From the NCBI GenBank assembly GCA_963769045.1, contig CAVYKK010000020.1:95119-159118 (forward strand): a stretch of 64,000 nucleotides of DNA. The letters are read 5' to 3'. Position 1 is the first letter of the stretch, and each line of letters opens with the position of its first letter. This DNA is from Methanocella_A sp963769045 (lineage in GTDB: Archaea > Halobacteriota > Methanocellia > Methanocellales > Methanocellaceae). The position numbers and the translations under genes were made by a program. The notes beneath the pieces were generated by a model that did no database searches, was not told the DNA's origin, and saw nothing but the letters and a program-made list of their open reading frames with translations. Shown here piece by piece: positions 1-8,882 of the stretch.

Positions 1-635
1 TCATCCACTGCAGGAGGGTCCGAAACGTCAGGGATACGGTACAGGAGCGTACCATTGGTACCGAGCACCTCTAGCAGATACGAGTGGTACACGTACAGAC
101 GATCGTCGCTCACCTGTATCCATGCGTCCCGGTACTCGGGCGTCAGGATGCTCACGGTAATCGGCTTTTCCCAGAGCTTCAGGCCGCCCTTAATGGCGAT
201 GACCCTATCGGCGGTGTCCTCTCTTGTGCTGAAATAACTGTTCTTGAGATACAGGTACATCGTACCGTTGTCCACGGCGAACACAGGCCGTCTGTCCGTC
301 TGCGACGTCCAGCCGGAGTCCTCGTAGTACCGGGTGACCCTCAGGCTCCGTTCCCACCAGTTGATCGCCATCCATGGATCGGTTACTTCATAGGACCATT
401 CGATTCCTCCGTCCCGGCCGAGTGCATACACGTTCGTGCCGCCCTGTACCTCGTCGAACATGTAGAGCGTGCCGTCACTGCCAGTATACATGTAAGGCGT
501 CGCGTTGACCGACGAGGTGGTCCAGTTGCCACCGCTATCCGTCGGGCCGTCCAGGACACCAATAACGAGCACCGTGCTCAGGAAAATGAGCGATAAGGCT
601 ACTACAGCTTCAAAAGCGGCGGCTCTTTTCATCAT
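1..635 (-). CDS. Membrane PQQ-propeller regulator paralog, 5' part only
   Basis: The frame runs off the left edge, so only about 211 N-terminal residues are visible; ATG 635 is taken as the start, with in-frame ATGs at 644 and 632 as alternatives. A short basic N-terminus precedes one hydrophobic segment (about residues 7-27), followed by an extracytoplasmic region with NxS/T sites and propeller-like strands such as GSDGTLYMF and NGTMYLY. The last visible residues (LLYRIPDVSDPPAVD) align with the same place in the full-length paralogs at 37385-39715 and 40952-43156, which end in a second membrane segment and tandem winged helices. By analogy this gene should also encode a membrane-anchored sensor-regulator, but its C-terminal part is not in the window. 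The upstream promoter motif shared with those paralogs supports the link. Confidence 0.75.
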   Translation of the reverse strand, partial: MMKRAAAFEAVVALSLIFLSTVLVIGVLDGPTDSGGNWTTSSVNATPYMYTGSDGTLYMFDEVQGGTNVYALGRDGGIEWSYEVTDPWMAINWWERSLRVTRYYEDSGWTSQTDRRPVFAVDNGTMYLYLKNSYFSTREDTADRVIAIKGGLKLWEKPITVSILTPEYRDAWIQVSDDRLYVYHSYLLEVLGTNGTLLYRIPDVSDPPAVD

Positions 636-658
636 GGCACCCATACCGGATAATGGCC

Positions 659-685
659 GGGTTAAAATATAGTTTCTCTCACGAC
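659..685 (-). promoter_or_regulatory. Promoter with GTGAGAGAAACTATATTT motif (copy 1)
   Basis: Read on the minus strand this is GTGAGAGAAACTATATTTTA, 20-30 bases upstream of the start of the left-edge gene. The CTATATTTTA part fits an archaeal TATA box and the purine-rich GTGAGAGAA lies where BRE or an operator would be. The same block lies upstream of both other propeller/winged-helix paralogs (39744-39766 and 43188-43211). Confidence 0.6.
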
Positions 686-697
686 CGCTTAATCGCT

Positions 698-763
698 ACA
701 CGGAGGCCACGGAGAAGGAAGCCATTTCCTTTGTGGCCTCCGTGCCCTTAGTGGCCTCCGTGT
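698..763. repeat. 9-bp-unit palindromic element R1
   Basis: A perfect 13-bp inverted repeat (698-710 against 751-763, ACACGGAGGCCAC) encloses further units. The right half reads as consecutive 9-mers: CTTTGTGGC, CTCCGTGCC, CTTAGTGGC, CTCCGTGTC. The element lies between a divergently organised regulator and the antiporter and overlaps the TGA stop codon of the antiporter (763-765). It belongs to the same class as R2-R8 in this window. Confidence 0.75.
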
Positions 764-1809
764 CAAATGCTCAGCAGCACGACCACGAAGAAGATGACAT
801 ACAGCACGCCCCCGAACATGAGCGACGGGGCGCTGATCTCCTTATGGTTCGAGCGCAGGTACAGCGTGATCGCCGAGAAGAGTGCGATGCCGATGCTGAT
901 GGCCTCGAGAAGCTGGACCTTATCTGACAGGACGAGGTGCCACTCGGTGAGCAGGATGCCGATCGTCACGGGGATGCAGCTCTGGAACACCATGGCGCCG
1001 GTGATATTGCCGATCGCGAAGGTATCCTTTTTCGCCCTGATCCACAGCATGCTGTTAAATTTTTCGGGCAGCTCAGTCGCCACAGGACACAGGATGAGCG
1101 ACAGGATTAGCGGGTTGATACCGATAGCAACGGCGATGTCCTGGATCTGGCCCACGAACAGGTACGAGCCGAGGATGATGGCGGCCAGCGAAGCGACCAC
1201 CTGCACGATGATTGAGATGGTCAACGGCTCGTTCATCTCCTTACGGAGCGAACGTGGCGTGCACTTATTGGCCACTTTACTCAGGTACAGGGCATTCAGC
1301 TCGCTTTCACCCTGGGTCTCCCCTGACTTCAGCGTCTGGTAGGAATAATAGCCGTAAATAGGCAACAGCAACAACGCTGCCCCGTATTTCAGGTACCAGA
1401 CTTCATGAGGCATGAACGCGGCTATGGCGGCAATCCCATAGGCGATCAGGAAAAACTTGATGTCGCGCTTGATGAGGTCGCCGTTGATCAGGAGCTTGTT
1501 GACCCCGCGGCGGCGCCTGAACGCGATGACTGACAGGCCGCAGACCATCAAAGCCAGCGTGGCCAGCATGAAAGGCGCGCCAAGGATGGCCCCGGTGCCA
1601 ATCTCCGAGCCGGCCTCGCCGCCGACCAGCAGTATCGCGATCAGCGGTATGAGCGTCTCCGGCAGCGCAGTGCCCACGGCCGCCAGCAGGCTGCCGACCG
1701 CCCCTTCCGAGAGACTAAAGCGTTTTCCGACCCACTCGACGCCGTTAGTGAACAGCTCGCAGCCAATCAGGATGACGGCGAAGCTGGCGAGAAAAATGAT
1801 CAGGTCCAT
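763..1809 (-). CDS. Na+/Ca2+ exchanger family (CaCA) antiporter
   Basis: The product is a 348-residue polytopic membrane protein predicted to exchange Ca2+ or another cation for Na+ or H+. Both halves carry the family's signature alpha repeats: GTALPETLIP at about residue 46-55 and CPVATELPEK at about 241-250, whose acidic residues sit in the transport path. A soluble loop with charged residues (about 160-190) separates the two five-helix halves, and the length is normal for archaeal CaCA members. The start is ATG 1809. The stop codon lies inside repeat R1, so the end of the reading frame may have been shaped by that element. Ion specificity cannot be read from the sequence. Confidence 0.88.
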   Translation of the reverse strand: MDLIIFLASFAVILIGCELFTNGVEWVGKRFSLSEGAVGSLLAAVGTALPETLIPLIAILLVGGEAGSEIGTGAILGAPFMLATLALMVCGLSVIAFRRRRGVNKLLINGDLIKRDIKFFLIAYGIAAIAAFMPHEVWYLKYGAALLLLPIYGYYSYQTLKSGETQGESELNALYLSKVANKCTPRSLRKEMNEPLTISIIVQVVASLAAIILGSYLFVGQIQDIAVAIGINPLILSLILCPVATELPEKFNSMLWIRAKKDTFAIGNITGAMVFQSCIPVTIGILLTEWHLVLSDKVQLLEAISIGIALFSAITLYLRSNHKEISAPSLMFGGVLYVIFFVVVLLSI

Positions 1810-1868
1810 ATGCCCACGGCCTCTAACTTAGGCGGATAGTCATATATAGTTTTCTTGCCATATGCAGG

Positions 1869-2231
1869 ATGATGGCTGTATTAATGAAAAGCGACGGCAC
1901 AGTGGTCGCATCCGAAGTAGAGCTGGCAGACACTTATCTAAAGAAAACCGTGGGAGTGATGTTCAGGCGCCACTTGCCACAGGGCTTCGCGATGATCTTC
2001 GACATGGGCCTTGAAATGCGCGCAGGCATCGCAATCCATATGCTGTTCGTTTTTGTCTCCATTGATATCGTTTACCTGGACCGGGACCGGCGCATCGTGG
2101 ACATCAAACGCCGCGTTCTCCCATGGATCGGGCTGGCCTGGCCAAAAAAGCCTGCCAGATATGCCATCGAGTTGCCTGCAGGGGCCGCAGGCGAGCATGG
2201 GCTTAAGGAAGGCGAAGTGCTCCAGTGGTAA
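1869..2231 (+). CDS. DUF192 family protein
   Basis: A 120-residue protein of the DUF192 fold. Family features are the early conserved core KKTVGVMFRR, the FDMG/IHMLFVFVSIDIVYLD strand pair in the middle and the C-terminal IELPAGAAGEHGLKEGEVL. Many members are exported, but this one has no signal peptide, so a cytosolic location is inferred. Function of the family is unknown. ATG 1869 is used; 1872 and 1884 are also possible. It is transcribed divergently from the antiporter across a 59-base gap containing CATATATAG, which could serve as a TATA element. Confidence 0.75.
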   Translation: MMAVLMKSDGTVVASEVELADTYLKKTVGVMFRRHLPQGFAMIFDMGLEMRAGIAIHMLFVFVSIDIVYLDRDRRIVDIKRRVLPWIGLAWPKKPARYAIELPAGAAGEHGLKEGEVLQW

Positions 2232-2279
2232 ATTGAATCGAAACTCATGCTTGCAGGCTTCATAAGCCAATGTTTGACA

Positions 2280-2460
2280 AAAAAGCAGGATGGCAGGAAT
2301 GTATCCTGTTCATCTCTGTGGTTTAGAGATGACAGCCAATGACCTGTATTGATTTGAAATTAATATTATAAATTTCTGAATTGAAATTTATAACCAATTT
2401 TTCCGTATAAATATGAAATTACCGTTTTAAAAGGAAATACTTATCAATAAAAATTCCCAT
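2280..2460 (+). promoter_or_regulatory. AT-rich promoter region of the pilin-like operon
   Basis: No gene is seen between the DUF192 stop and the pilin-like operon. The stretch becomes very AT-rich from about 2340, with TATA-like elements GAAATTTATAACC (2383-2395) and CGTATAAATATG (2404-2415). A short direct echo of GAAATTaATATTATAAATT and GAAATTTATAA could be operator half-sites. The assignment rests on composition and position only. Confidence 0.45.
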
Positions 2461-2621
2461 CTATACCATGGGGGGCAATCGGTGGTGGCCAAACGATTAG
2501 TAAGACTAAGCCTCGCAAGAATATCGGCCCTGACCTCGAAGCCCAGATAAGCCTGGATTTCCTGCTGGGATCATCCATATTTTTACTGGCGTTACTATTC
2601 GTTTTCACCTTTATACCCCAG

Positions 2622-3116
2622 ATGTTCGTCCCTTTCCAGTCGAATTCTGACGAGTTAACCATGGCAGCAGACAATGCAGCCATGACACTGGTGGAAAACG
2701 TGCTTATCGATAACCGGCACGCCGATTCTCGCCTCGCCATGGCCCCCGTCCCGACCGACTACGTATATTCTGGCGCTGATACTCCGGGAATCATTGACCG
2801 GCAAAAATACCTGGACCTGATAAACATCATTAATCCAGGCAGCCCCGGCTATAGCCAGGATAATGTAACTCAAACAAAGAAATATCTGGGTATGGGTTAC
2901 GGGCAATCCGTTTTAACCCCCTATGAGAATTTCTACAATCTTCAAATCGAGCTAAAAACTGATCAAAATCCTTTAAATGACCCGATCTATATCAATCCGA
3001 TCTCCCCTGATGGCCTGCCTCGCGGTACGAATGTAGGTCAGAGCAGGAGGTTTGTATATGTACAAAATTCTACAAACAACTATACTATGGCGATATTAAC
3101 CGTGAGGGTATGGTAA
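2622..3116 (+). CDS. Archaeal pilin-like protein 1 (start uncertain)
   Basis: The only ATG in this frame is at 2622, giving 164 residues, but the same frame stays open back to the stop at about 2447 and clearly codes: just before the ATG it encodes DLEAQISLDFLLGSS followed by a hydrophobic stretch ending IPQ. That is a class III pilin signal (A|QISLDF) plus transmembrane helix. The true protein therefore starts upstream, perhaps at ATT 2496, or from ATG 2468 or GTG 2482 through a frameshift. It is the first of six co-directional pilin-like genes and its stop is 4 bases from the next ATG. The mature part has no recognised domain. A role as a pilus or surface-filament subunit is inferred. Confidence 0.65.
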   Translation: MFVPFQSNSDELTMAADNAAMTLVENVLIDNRHADSRLAMAPVPTDYVYSGADTPGIIDRQKYLDLINIINPGSPGYSQDNVTQTKKYLGMGYGQSVLTPYENFYNLQIELKTDQNPLNDPIYINPISPDGLPRGTNVGQSRRFVYVQNSTNNYTMAILTVRVW

Positions 3117-3120
3117 AACG

Positions 3121-3804
3121 ATGTTATCCAGGGACGACAGTGGGCAAATTCAGACCATAGAGGCTTTTATTTCGGCAATAATACTGGTAACGGTACTTGT
3201 TGTTGTCGTACAGGCTACTTCAGTAACCCCCCTGACCACATCTTTTACCAACCAGCACGTAAAGTACGAATTGCAGAACATGGGCCAGGATGTACTTTCC
3301 GCGCTGGACGAAATGCCCTCTCTGCCTCCGGCTCTGGCAATTGATACTACACCGTCAAAGCTGGAAAAGAGTATCAGAGACTGGCTTGAAGGCGATTATG
3401 GCACACTTCCCGTCGGGGACCCGTATGCACCTCACGGCGACTGGTATACATATGATGGTGCAGGTTATTTCAGGAGCGCAACCTCAAGCCATTATCACAG
3501 CCCTACCACAGATCTTGAGAAAGCTCTTACTTTTTCATTTTCCGGCAGCGCGATTGCCTATAACGTCGAAGTCCGATACCCGGATGCCAGCGGAAAAGTA
3601 TACAGCTCAAAGATGGTCTGGAACGGAGACCCTTCGGACAACTGCATGACCATATCACGTTATATCGCTTTACACGACCCTGTAGATCCGGGCAATCCCG
3701 GTTATGCTGACCTATCCTCTCCAGGCGGTCTGATACCTGATATTAGCCCTGACACGACCTTGCATAATGTTGTAGAAATAAGATTAACGCTATGGGTGAT
3801 GTAA
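3121..3804 (+). CDS. Archaeal pilin-like protein 2
   Basis: 227 residues. The N-terminus MLSRDDSGQIQTIEAF followed by about 20 hydrophobic residues (16-36) is a class III signal: cleavage expected after Gly8, leaving a Gln N-terminus and the conserved Glu of the pilin helix. The remaining ~190 residues are extracytoplasmic with no recognised domain. The stop codon ends at 3804 and the next ATG begins at 3805, so translation of the two is probably coupled. It resembles the uncharacterised pilin-type proteins encoded in clusters in haloarchaea, but I cannot assign a named family from sequence alone. Confidence 0.75.
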   Translation: MLSRDDSGQIQTIEAFISAIILVTVLVVVVQATSVTPLTTSFTNQHVKYELQNMGQDVLSALDEMPSLPPALAIDTTPSKLEKSIRDWLEGDYGTLPVGDPYAPHGDWYTYDGAGYFRSATSSHYHSPTTDLEKALTFSFSGSAIAYNVEVRYPDASGKVYSSKMVWNGDPSDNCMTISRYIALHDPVDPGNPGYADLSSPGGLIPDISPDTTLHNVVEIRLTLWVM

Positions 3805-4974
3805 ATGGCCGACTACAACGACGATTCCGGACAGGTGCTGCTGACAAGTACGATCCTGTTTGTCGTCATTATCATCTTCATCGCCCTGATGCTAAACAGC
3901 ATCATTTACGCCACAAACGTTGCATATCTGGGCTTTATGGATGGATCGAAGTACGAAGACCTGTCGATCCGGAAACTGACGACCGGTGAAGCCCATGGCT
4001 CCTATCAGACGTATCCGTCCCGTTTCGATGACTCCATTGCTCTTCCAAATCCACGCCTGATCAATCGGACCAAGTATATGGATGATTATGAAAGTGCGAT
4101 CAATTATCTTACCAACTCTAAAGGCAAATATGTCGAGTTAGTTGATACTTATTATACGTCACCCCATTCCGGTTTGATCACTACTCAGACAAAGTGGGAC
4201 ATGGTCATCACGGATAAAAACTCAAAGACGAACTATTCCATACAGACCGGAAGCTGGAACCCAACCGCCCCTCGCCCGCCGCCGAGTATGCCAATGCCGA
4301 GCGTGCGATTCAGCAACGCCTCGTATGATGTTAGCGAAGGCGGAGCAGTTACGGTGACCGTCAATCTGTCTAATATTTATGATCAGACAGTCATTGTGAA
4401 CTACGATACACAGAATGGTACTGCAACAGCGCCCGTGGATTATATCAGTTCTTCAGGCTACCTTACCTTCACTTCCGGAGAGTTGGAGAAGACCCTCACT
4501 ATCTTCACGGTCCAAGATTCTGTCTATGAGGTGCCGGAGACTTTCACTGTCAACTTAGTCGGGTTCACAAATCCGGATGGGTCTCCGGTCTCTGCCGCTA
4601 TTAACATTGCGGATGATGATCCGGCCCCGGAGACTCCAGAGACGCAAGAAGATTGGGCGATGAAAGTGAGCTGTACTGCTGTCCGTCAGGCATCCGGTAA
4701 CCAGAAGGATGTGACAATTACCGCAGTTGTTGAAAACACCGGGATAAATTCCTTAACCAACATAAATCTAACGCTAATATCACCTACGGGTAAGTCATTC
4801 TCATCCGGGGTGAACCCAGCGCCACTATTAGGCACTCTAAACCATAGCAGCACTTACACCTATACCTGGGTAATAGTAACGCAAAACCAGAACGATCTGG
4901 TTAACGTAAAGGTCAAAGCGACAGCGAACGAGATCCCGGACGGAGTGAGCTCGGGCACACAGATGGGTATTTAG
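3805..4974 (+). CDS. Pilin-like protein 3 with Calx-beta domain
   Basis: 389 residues. Residues 5-9 (NDDSG) followed by QVLLTSTI and a long hydrophobic helix (to ~35) form a class III pilin signal. A Pro-rich linker (PTAPRPPPSMPMP, ~153-165) leads into a Calx-beta domain at about 166-272, recognised by VRFSNASYDVSEGGAVTVTV, GTATAPVDYISSSGYLTF and ending INIADDDP. Acidic residues there usually bind Ca2+. The last ~110 residues look like a beta-sandwich of the CARDB/DUF11 type (VENTGINSLTNINLTLISP). This is the largest surface domain of the operon and a plausible adhesive or Ca2+-stabilised subunit; that role is inferred. Confidence 0.78.
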   Translation: MADYNDDSGQVLLTSTILFVVIIIFIALMLNSIIYATNVAYLGFMDGSKYEDLSIRKLTTGEAHGSYQTYPSRFDDSIALPNPRLINRTKYMDDYESAINYLTNSKGKYVELVDTYYTSPHSGLITTQTKWDMVITDKNSKTNYSIQTGSWNPTAPRPPPSMPMPSVRFSNASYDVSEGGAVTVTVNLSNIYDQTVIVNYDTQNGTATAPVDYISSSGYLTFTSGELEKTLTIFTVQDSVYEVPETFTVNLVGFTNPDGSPVSAAINIADDDPAPETPETQEDWAMKVSCTAVRQASGNQKDVTITAVVENTGINSLTNINLTLISPTGKSFSSGVNPAPLLGTLNHSSTYTYTWVIVTQNQNDLVNVKVKATANEIPDGVSSGTQMGI

Positions 4975-4991
4975 GATATTAAAAAAGCAGC

Positions 4992-5528
4992 GTGGTCACA
5001 ATGAGTTCGTTCACAAAAGATGATTCGGGAGTCAGCATATTGGTAGAATATATATTTACTACAGCAATAGCTGCCGTACTTTTCTCGATGCTCCTGATGA
5101 ACCTCGGATCAATCATGACTAAAAGCGACCGGATCGTTATGGGTGAAGAGCTGGATATCGCTGCAAGTATCCTCTCGAACCAGCTCTCGGACTATTCAAA
5201 CGAGCTGCAGCTTAACAGCTATACCCAGTTGTTTTCGCTGGTCAGCACAGAGGACAGCGCAAGGTATTTCGATTTACCGGAGCCTTACGGGGGCAAGCAA
5301 TACATCATCGAAGTTAAAGACGACAGTACCGTCTATCCTGCCGATCCCGATAAGCACAGGGGTATCATAAAAGTCACCTACGGATTAGACCCGACAGTAT
5401 ATTCTGTCGCCACCTTTAACTCGCCTGTCCCTGTACAGCCAAAAACGATCTATTGCGTTACCTATAACATGAAAATTAGCTTAAGCACAGCCGGCGGCCA
5501 CAACAGCATGGTCCTGGAGGAAGTCTGA
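4992..5528 (+). CDS. Archaeal pilin-like protein 4
   Basis: 178 residues. The N-terminus contains KDDSGVSILVEYIFTT followed by a hydrophobic helix, a class III signal with predicted cleavage after Gly and a pilin-type Glu a few residues later. Either GTG 4992 or ATG 5001 (MSSFTKDDSG) can be the start. The mature region is short and has no recognised domain. Its stop overlaps the ATG of the next gene by one base (TGATG), indicating translational coupling within the operon. Confidence 0.73.
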   Translation: MVTMSSFTKDDSGVSILVEYIFTTAIAAVLFSMLLMNLGSIMTKSDRIVMGEELDIAASILSNQLSDYSNELQLNSYTQLFSLVSTEDSARYFDLPEPYGGKQYIIEVKDDSTVYPADPDKHRGIIKVTYGLDPTVYSVATFNSPVPVQPKTIYCVTYNMKISLSTAGGHNSMVLEEV

Positions 5529-6382
5529 TGAAAAAGTCAATATCCGGGTCCGACGAAGGGGTATCTGAGTCGCTTGGCTTTATCGTCATATTCGGAATAT
5601 ATCTCACTGCATTAGCCCTTATATTTTTCATCGGCTATCCTCTGTACAATAATTACGTGTACCAGAGCCACATGCAGAACATGATGCAGGGCTTTGATCT
5701 GGTATCTGAAAACGGCAATAACGTAGCTCTGCTGAAGACTCCCTACCAGCAATCCGAGCTAAAGCTATACGATGGTACAATCGCCCTTAAGGATGCGGGT
5801 AATTTACAGTTACAATGCTATGCGGATACAGGAGGCAATAACCCCATCGTTACCGGCGATGGCGGTTCTACATCAGGCGATTCCGTCACATTGAGGATAC
5901 TGGAATATTCCAAAGATGACAGCCGCATCGCTTACCTCCTGGGAGGCGTGTTTAAAAAAGACACATATACCTATCCTGTGGTTAAAAGACCGATCATCTA
6001 CAACTACACCCGGCTGGATGGCACTCCTGTTCTTGTCGTGCCGCTGATATCTTTCTACGACAACCAGTTCGCTTTGGCGGGTAGCACGCTCGCAAGGATA
6101 TCGTTCGGCACCCTGTATTACTCAAAGAAAGATCAGACTGTGGACCAGCCAAAGCTTCGTACGTACGAACACGTTAAACTCATCAAGATAACTATTACTG
6201 GCGATTATAAAGATGGCCTGTATATGTATTTCCGGGATGACTGGGGCTTCATCAGGGACGATGTTGAAAGCAATGATGAAAAGATAGTCATGAAAAAAAT
6301 ATACGACACACCGGACACGGGCATTATCGTGAACACGTTCCAGAGCATCGTGGTTACTTCAATAAATGCGGGCTCCATCTGA
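5528..6382 (+). CDS. Archaeal pilin-like protein 5
   Basis: 284 residues. It begins MKKSISGSDEGVSESLGF and a hydrophobic segment (about 15-40), again a class III signal with cleavage after the Gly of DEG and a Glu at the +4 region. The mature part (~270 residues) is rich in Tyr, Asp and Gly and has no recognised domain. The start overlaps the preceding stop. The 22-base gap before the next gene contains AAGGGATGAAAG, which may serve its ribosome binding. Confidence 0.75.
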   Translation: MKKSISGSDEGVSESLGFIVIFGIYLTALALIFFIGYPLYNNYVYQSHMQNMMQGFDLVSENGNNVALLKTPYQQSELKLYDGTIALKDAGNLQLQCYADTGGNNPIVTGDGGSTSGDSVTLRILEYSKDDSRIAYLLGGVFKKDTYTYPVVKRPIIYNYTRLDGTPVLVVPLISFYDNQFALAGSTLARISFGTLYYSKKDQTVDQPKLRTYEHVKLIKITITGDYKDGLYMYFRDDWGFIRDDVESNDEKIVMKKIYDTPDTGIIVNTFQSIVVTSINAGSI

Positions 6383-6404
6383 GTAAAGATCAAGGGATGA
6401 AAGT

Positions 6405-7907
6405 ATGGTTCAAACCTGGAATAAAACACCTGGCAGTCGCAAAAGATTTGATGACAACGCCGTATCGGAAGTGGTAGGTTACGTGATCCTGTTAGGTATT
6501 GTCATTACCGGATTGTCGTTCATCGTTATCATGATCCTGCCTATCATCAATAGCTCAAAAGATGACGCACAGTTCAGCCATATAGAGCAGGCATTCACGA
6601 CCGCCGATTCAAGAATAAGTAAGGCCAGGTTCAGTACGTCGATTTTCCAGGAAACACCCTTTCAGCTGAACGAGGGGAGGGTCATCGTTAACGGAAGCGA
6701 TTCTAATAGCTATATAGAACTTTACAAGCACGACGAGGCTACCAATACTGATTACCTGATATCTCATACTCTCCTGGGGACGATAAAGTGTGTAACTGAT
6801 CATGGAGAAGTAGCTTACCAGGACGGAGGCGTATGGGAGATGTCCCCGGATGGCGGTAGCATTATGATATCGCCCCCAGATTTCGATTTTAACGGCGAAA
6901 CACTTACTCTGCCCATAATGTCTATTACCAGTAACAATAGCCTTGCGACTAACGCCAACGGCAGAGTGCTGATCGATATTCAATCCCTTGACCCGGTTAC
7001 GATCTATCCCCGGGATAATAGCCCTAATCCTGAAAGTTGTGTAAACCCTGTCGAGCCGGGCAAGGATATCATCGTCAAGATCAAATCCGATTATTACCTG
7101 GCATGGGCCGATTTTATCAATGAGCGTACGAAAGCCACAGCGACGATAGACCCCTCTAATAAGTTAGTGATCGTAACGTTGAAAACAGGAAGCCCCACAC
7201 AGAGCGGGCTCATATCAAGCGGTATAAATAGTAAGCATATGGAAACTGCTACCGATAATGCTCCTGTCACAAAATATACCATACACCTGGAGAAAAGGAA
7301 CACCGGTAAGGATTATTACTTATCCATGAGGCCACCAGACGGCACGGATCCCTTCCTGGCGATTGAAACCGCTCGCATTAACGGGCCGGGTAAGGAAGAT
7401 ATCACTATAGCATATAAATATACGGATACGGCTAACCACATTTACGAGGCGTTTTCCACAACGCTCGAATTCGACTCGAGCACGGAATACTCTTCAATCG
7501 ACATAAACCTGCTCAGTAACGATTTATCTCTGGTGTACGGCGATGAGGACGGAGACGGAAACATCGATGGCGCTGTGAACCCTGATTCCGTCACATGGGG
7601 CGTCAGTGAGACAATAAAAGACTCAGGGACGTTCCCGTACATTACAAACGGCAGCGATGCGCATGCGGGCGATGAAAGGACGCTTGCCGATATCACGCAG
7701 CACTACCTGCGGCTAATGGCCATGAAACATCCCGATACCGGGCCCGTCTACAGTACTTATGGTACGGAGAACGGTAATGATAATCAAAAGGTCCACTACA
7801 ATCCTCAGGATTCAACTTTCCTGTTCCAGTATACCTCGAAGCAGGATCTTAAGTACCTGTATGTGACTTGCGGGAATCTTACCGTTGATCTGAGGACAGC
7901 CGGATAA
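6405..7907 (+). CDS. Archaeal pilin-like protein 6, large
   Basis: 500 residues, the last gene of the operon. Residues ~17-50 (DDNAVSEVVGYVILLGIVIT and beyond) match the classic archaeal pilin signal 'VSEVVG' type, with cleavage expected after Ala. The long mature domain (about 450 residues) includes an Asp-rich loop GDEDGDGNIDGAVNPD (~385-400) that looks like a Ca2+-binding EF-hand/dockerin-like turn. No prepilin peptidase, assembly ATPase or membrane platform gene is in this window, so assembly must rely on genes elsewhere. The gene is followed by a T-rich stretch and the convergent nadE. Confidence 0.75.
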   Translation: MVQTWNKTPGSRKRFDDNAVSEVVGYVILLGIVITGLSFIVIMILPIINSSKDDAQFSHIEQAFTTADSRISKARFSTSIFQETPFQLNEGRVIVNGSDSNSYIELYKHDEATNTDYLISHTLLGTIKCVTDHGEVAYQDGGVWEMSPDGGSIMISPPDFDFNGETLTLPIMSITSNNSLATNANGRVLIDIQSLDPVTIYPRDNSPNPESCVNPVEPGKDIIVKIKSDYYLAWADFINERTKATATIDPSNKLVIVTLKTGSPTQSGLISSGINSKHMETATDNAPVTKYTIHLEKRNTGKDYYLSMRPPDGTDPFLAIETARINGPGKEDITIAYKYTDTANHIYEAFSTTLEFDSSTEYSSIDINLLSNDLSLVYGDEDGDGNIDGAVNPDSVTWGVSETIKDSGTFPYITNGSDAHAGDERTLADITQHYLRLMAMKHPDTGPVYSTYGTENGNDNQKVHYNPQDSTFLFQYTSKQDLKYLYVTCGNLTVDLRTAG

Positions 7908-7916
7908 GAAAATTAC

Positions 7917-7933
7917 ACTTTTTAAATTTTTTT
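7917..7933 (+). terminator. T-rich terminator of the pilin-like operon
   Basis: ACTTTTTAAATTTTTTT follows the last pilin-like gene by about 10 bases. Archaeal transcription commonly stops at such T-tracts. It lies between convergent genes. Confidence 0.5.
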
Positions 7934-7947
7934 ATCCGGGATTTATT

Positions 7948-8751
<804 letters not shown>

Positions 8752-8882
8752 CGTGACACCGGATATGTTCAATGATACTATGCCCTTGCGGGTTTATATT
8801 TTATTGCGAAGAATTGATAAAGCCGCAAGTCCGGGATACCTATTTCTTCACTGTGTCAGATCTTTTAAATGGAGGAACCCGG

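Noticed and set aside
8772..8882. Upstream extension of the DMT transporter by 37 codons.
   Set aside because: GGAGG and TTG at 8871-8885 fit a start; the extension overlaps the nadE start region and is not transporter-like.
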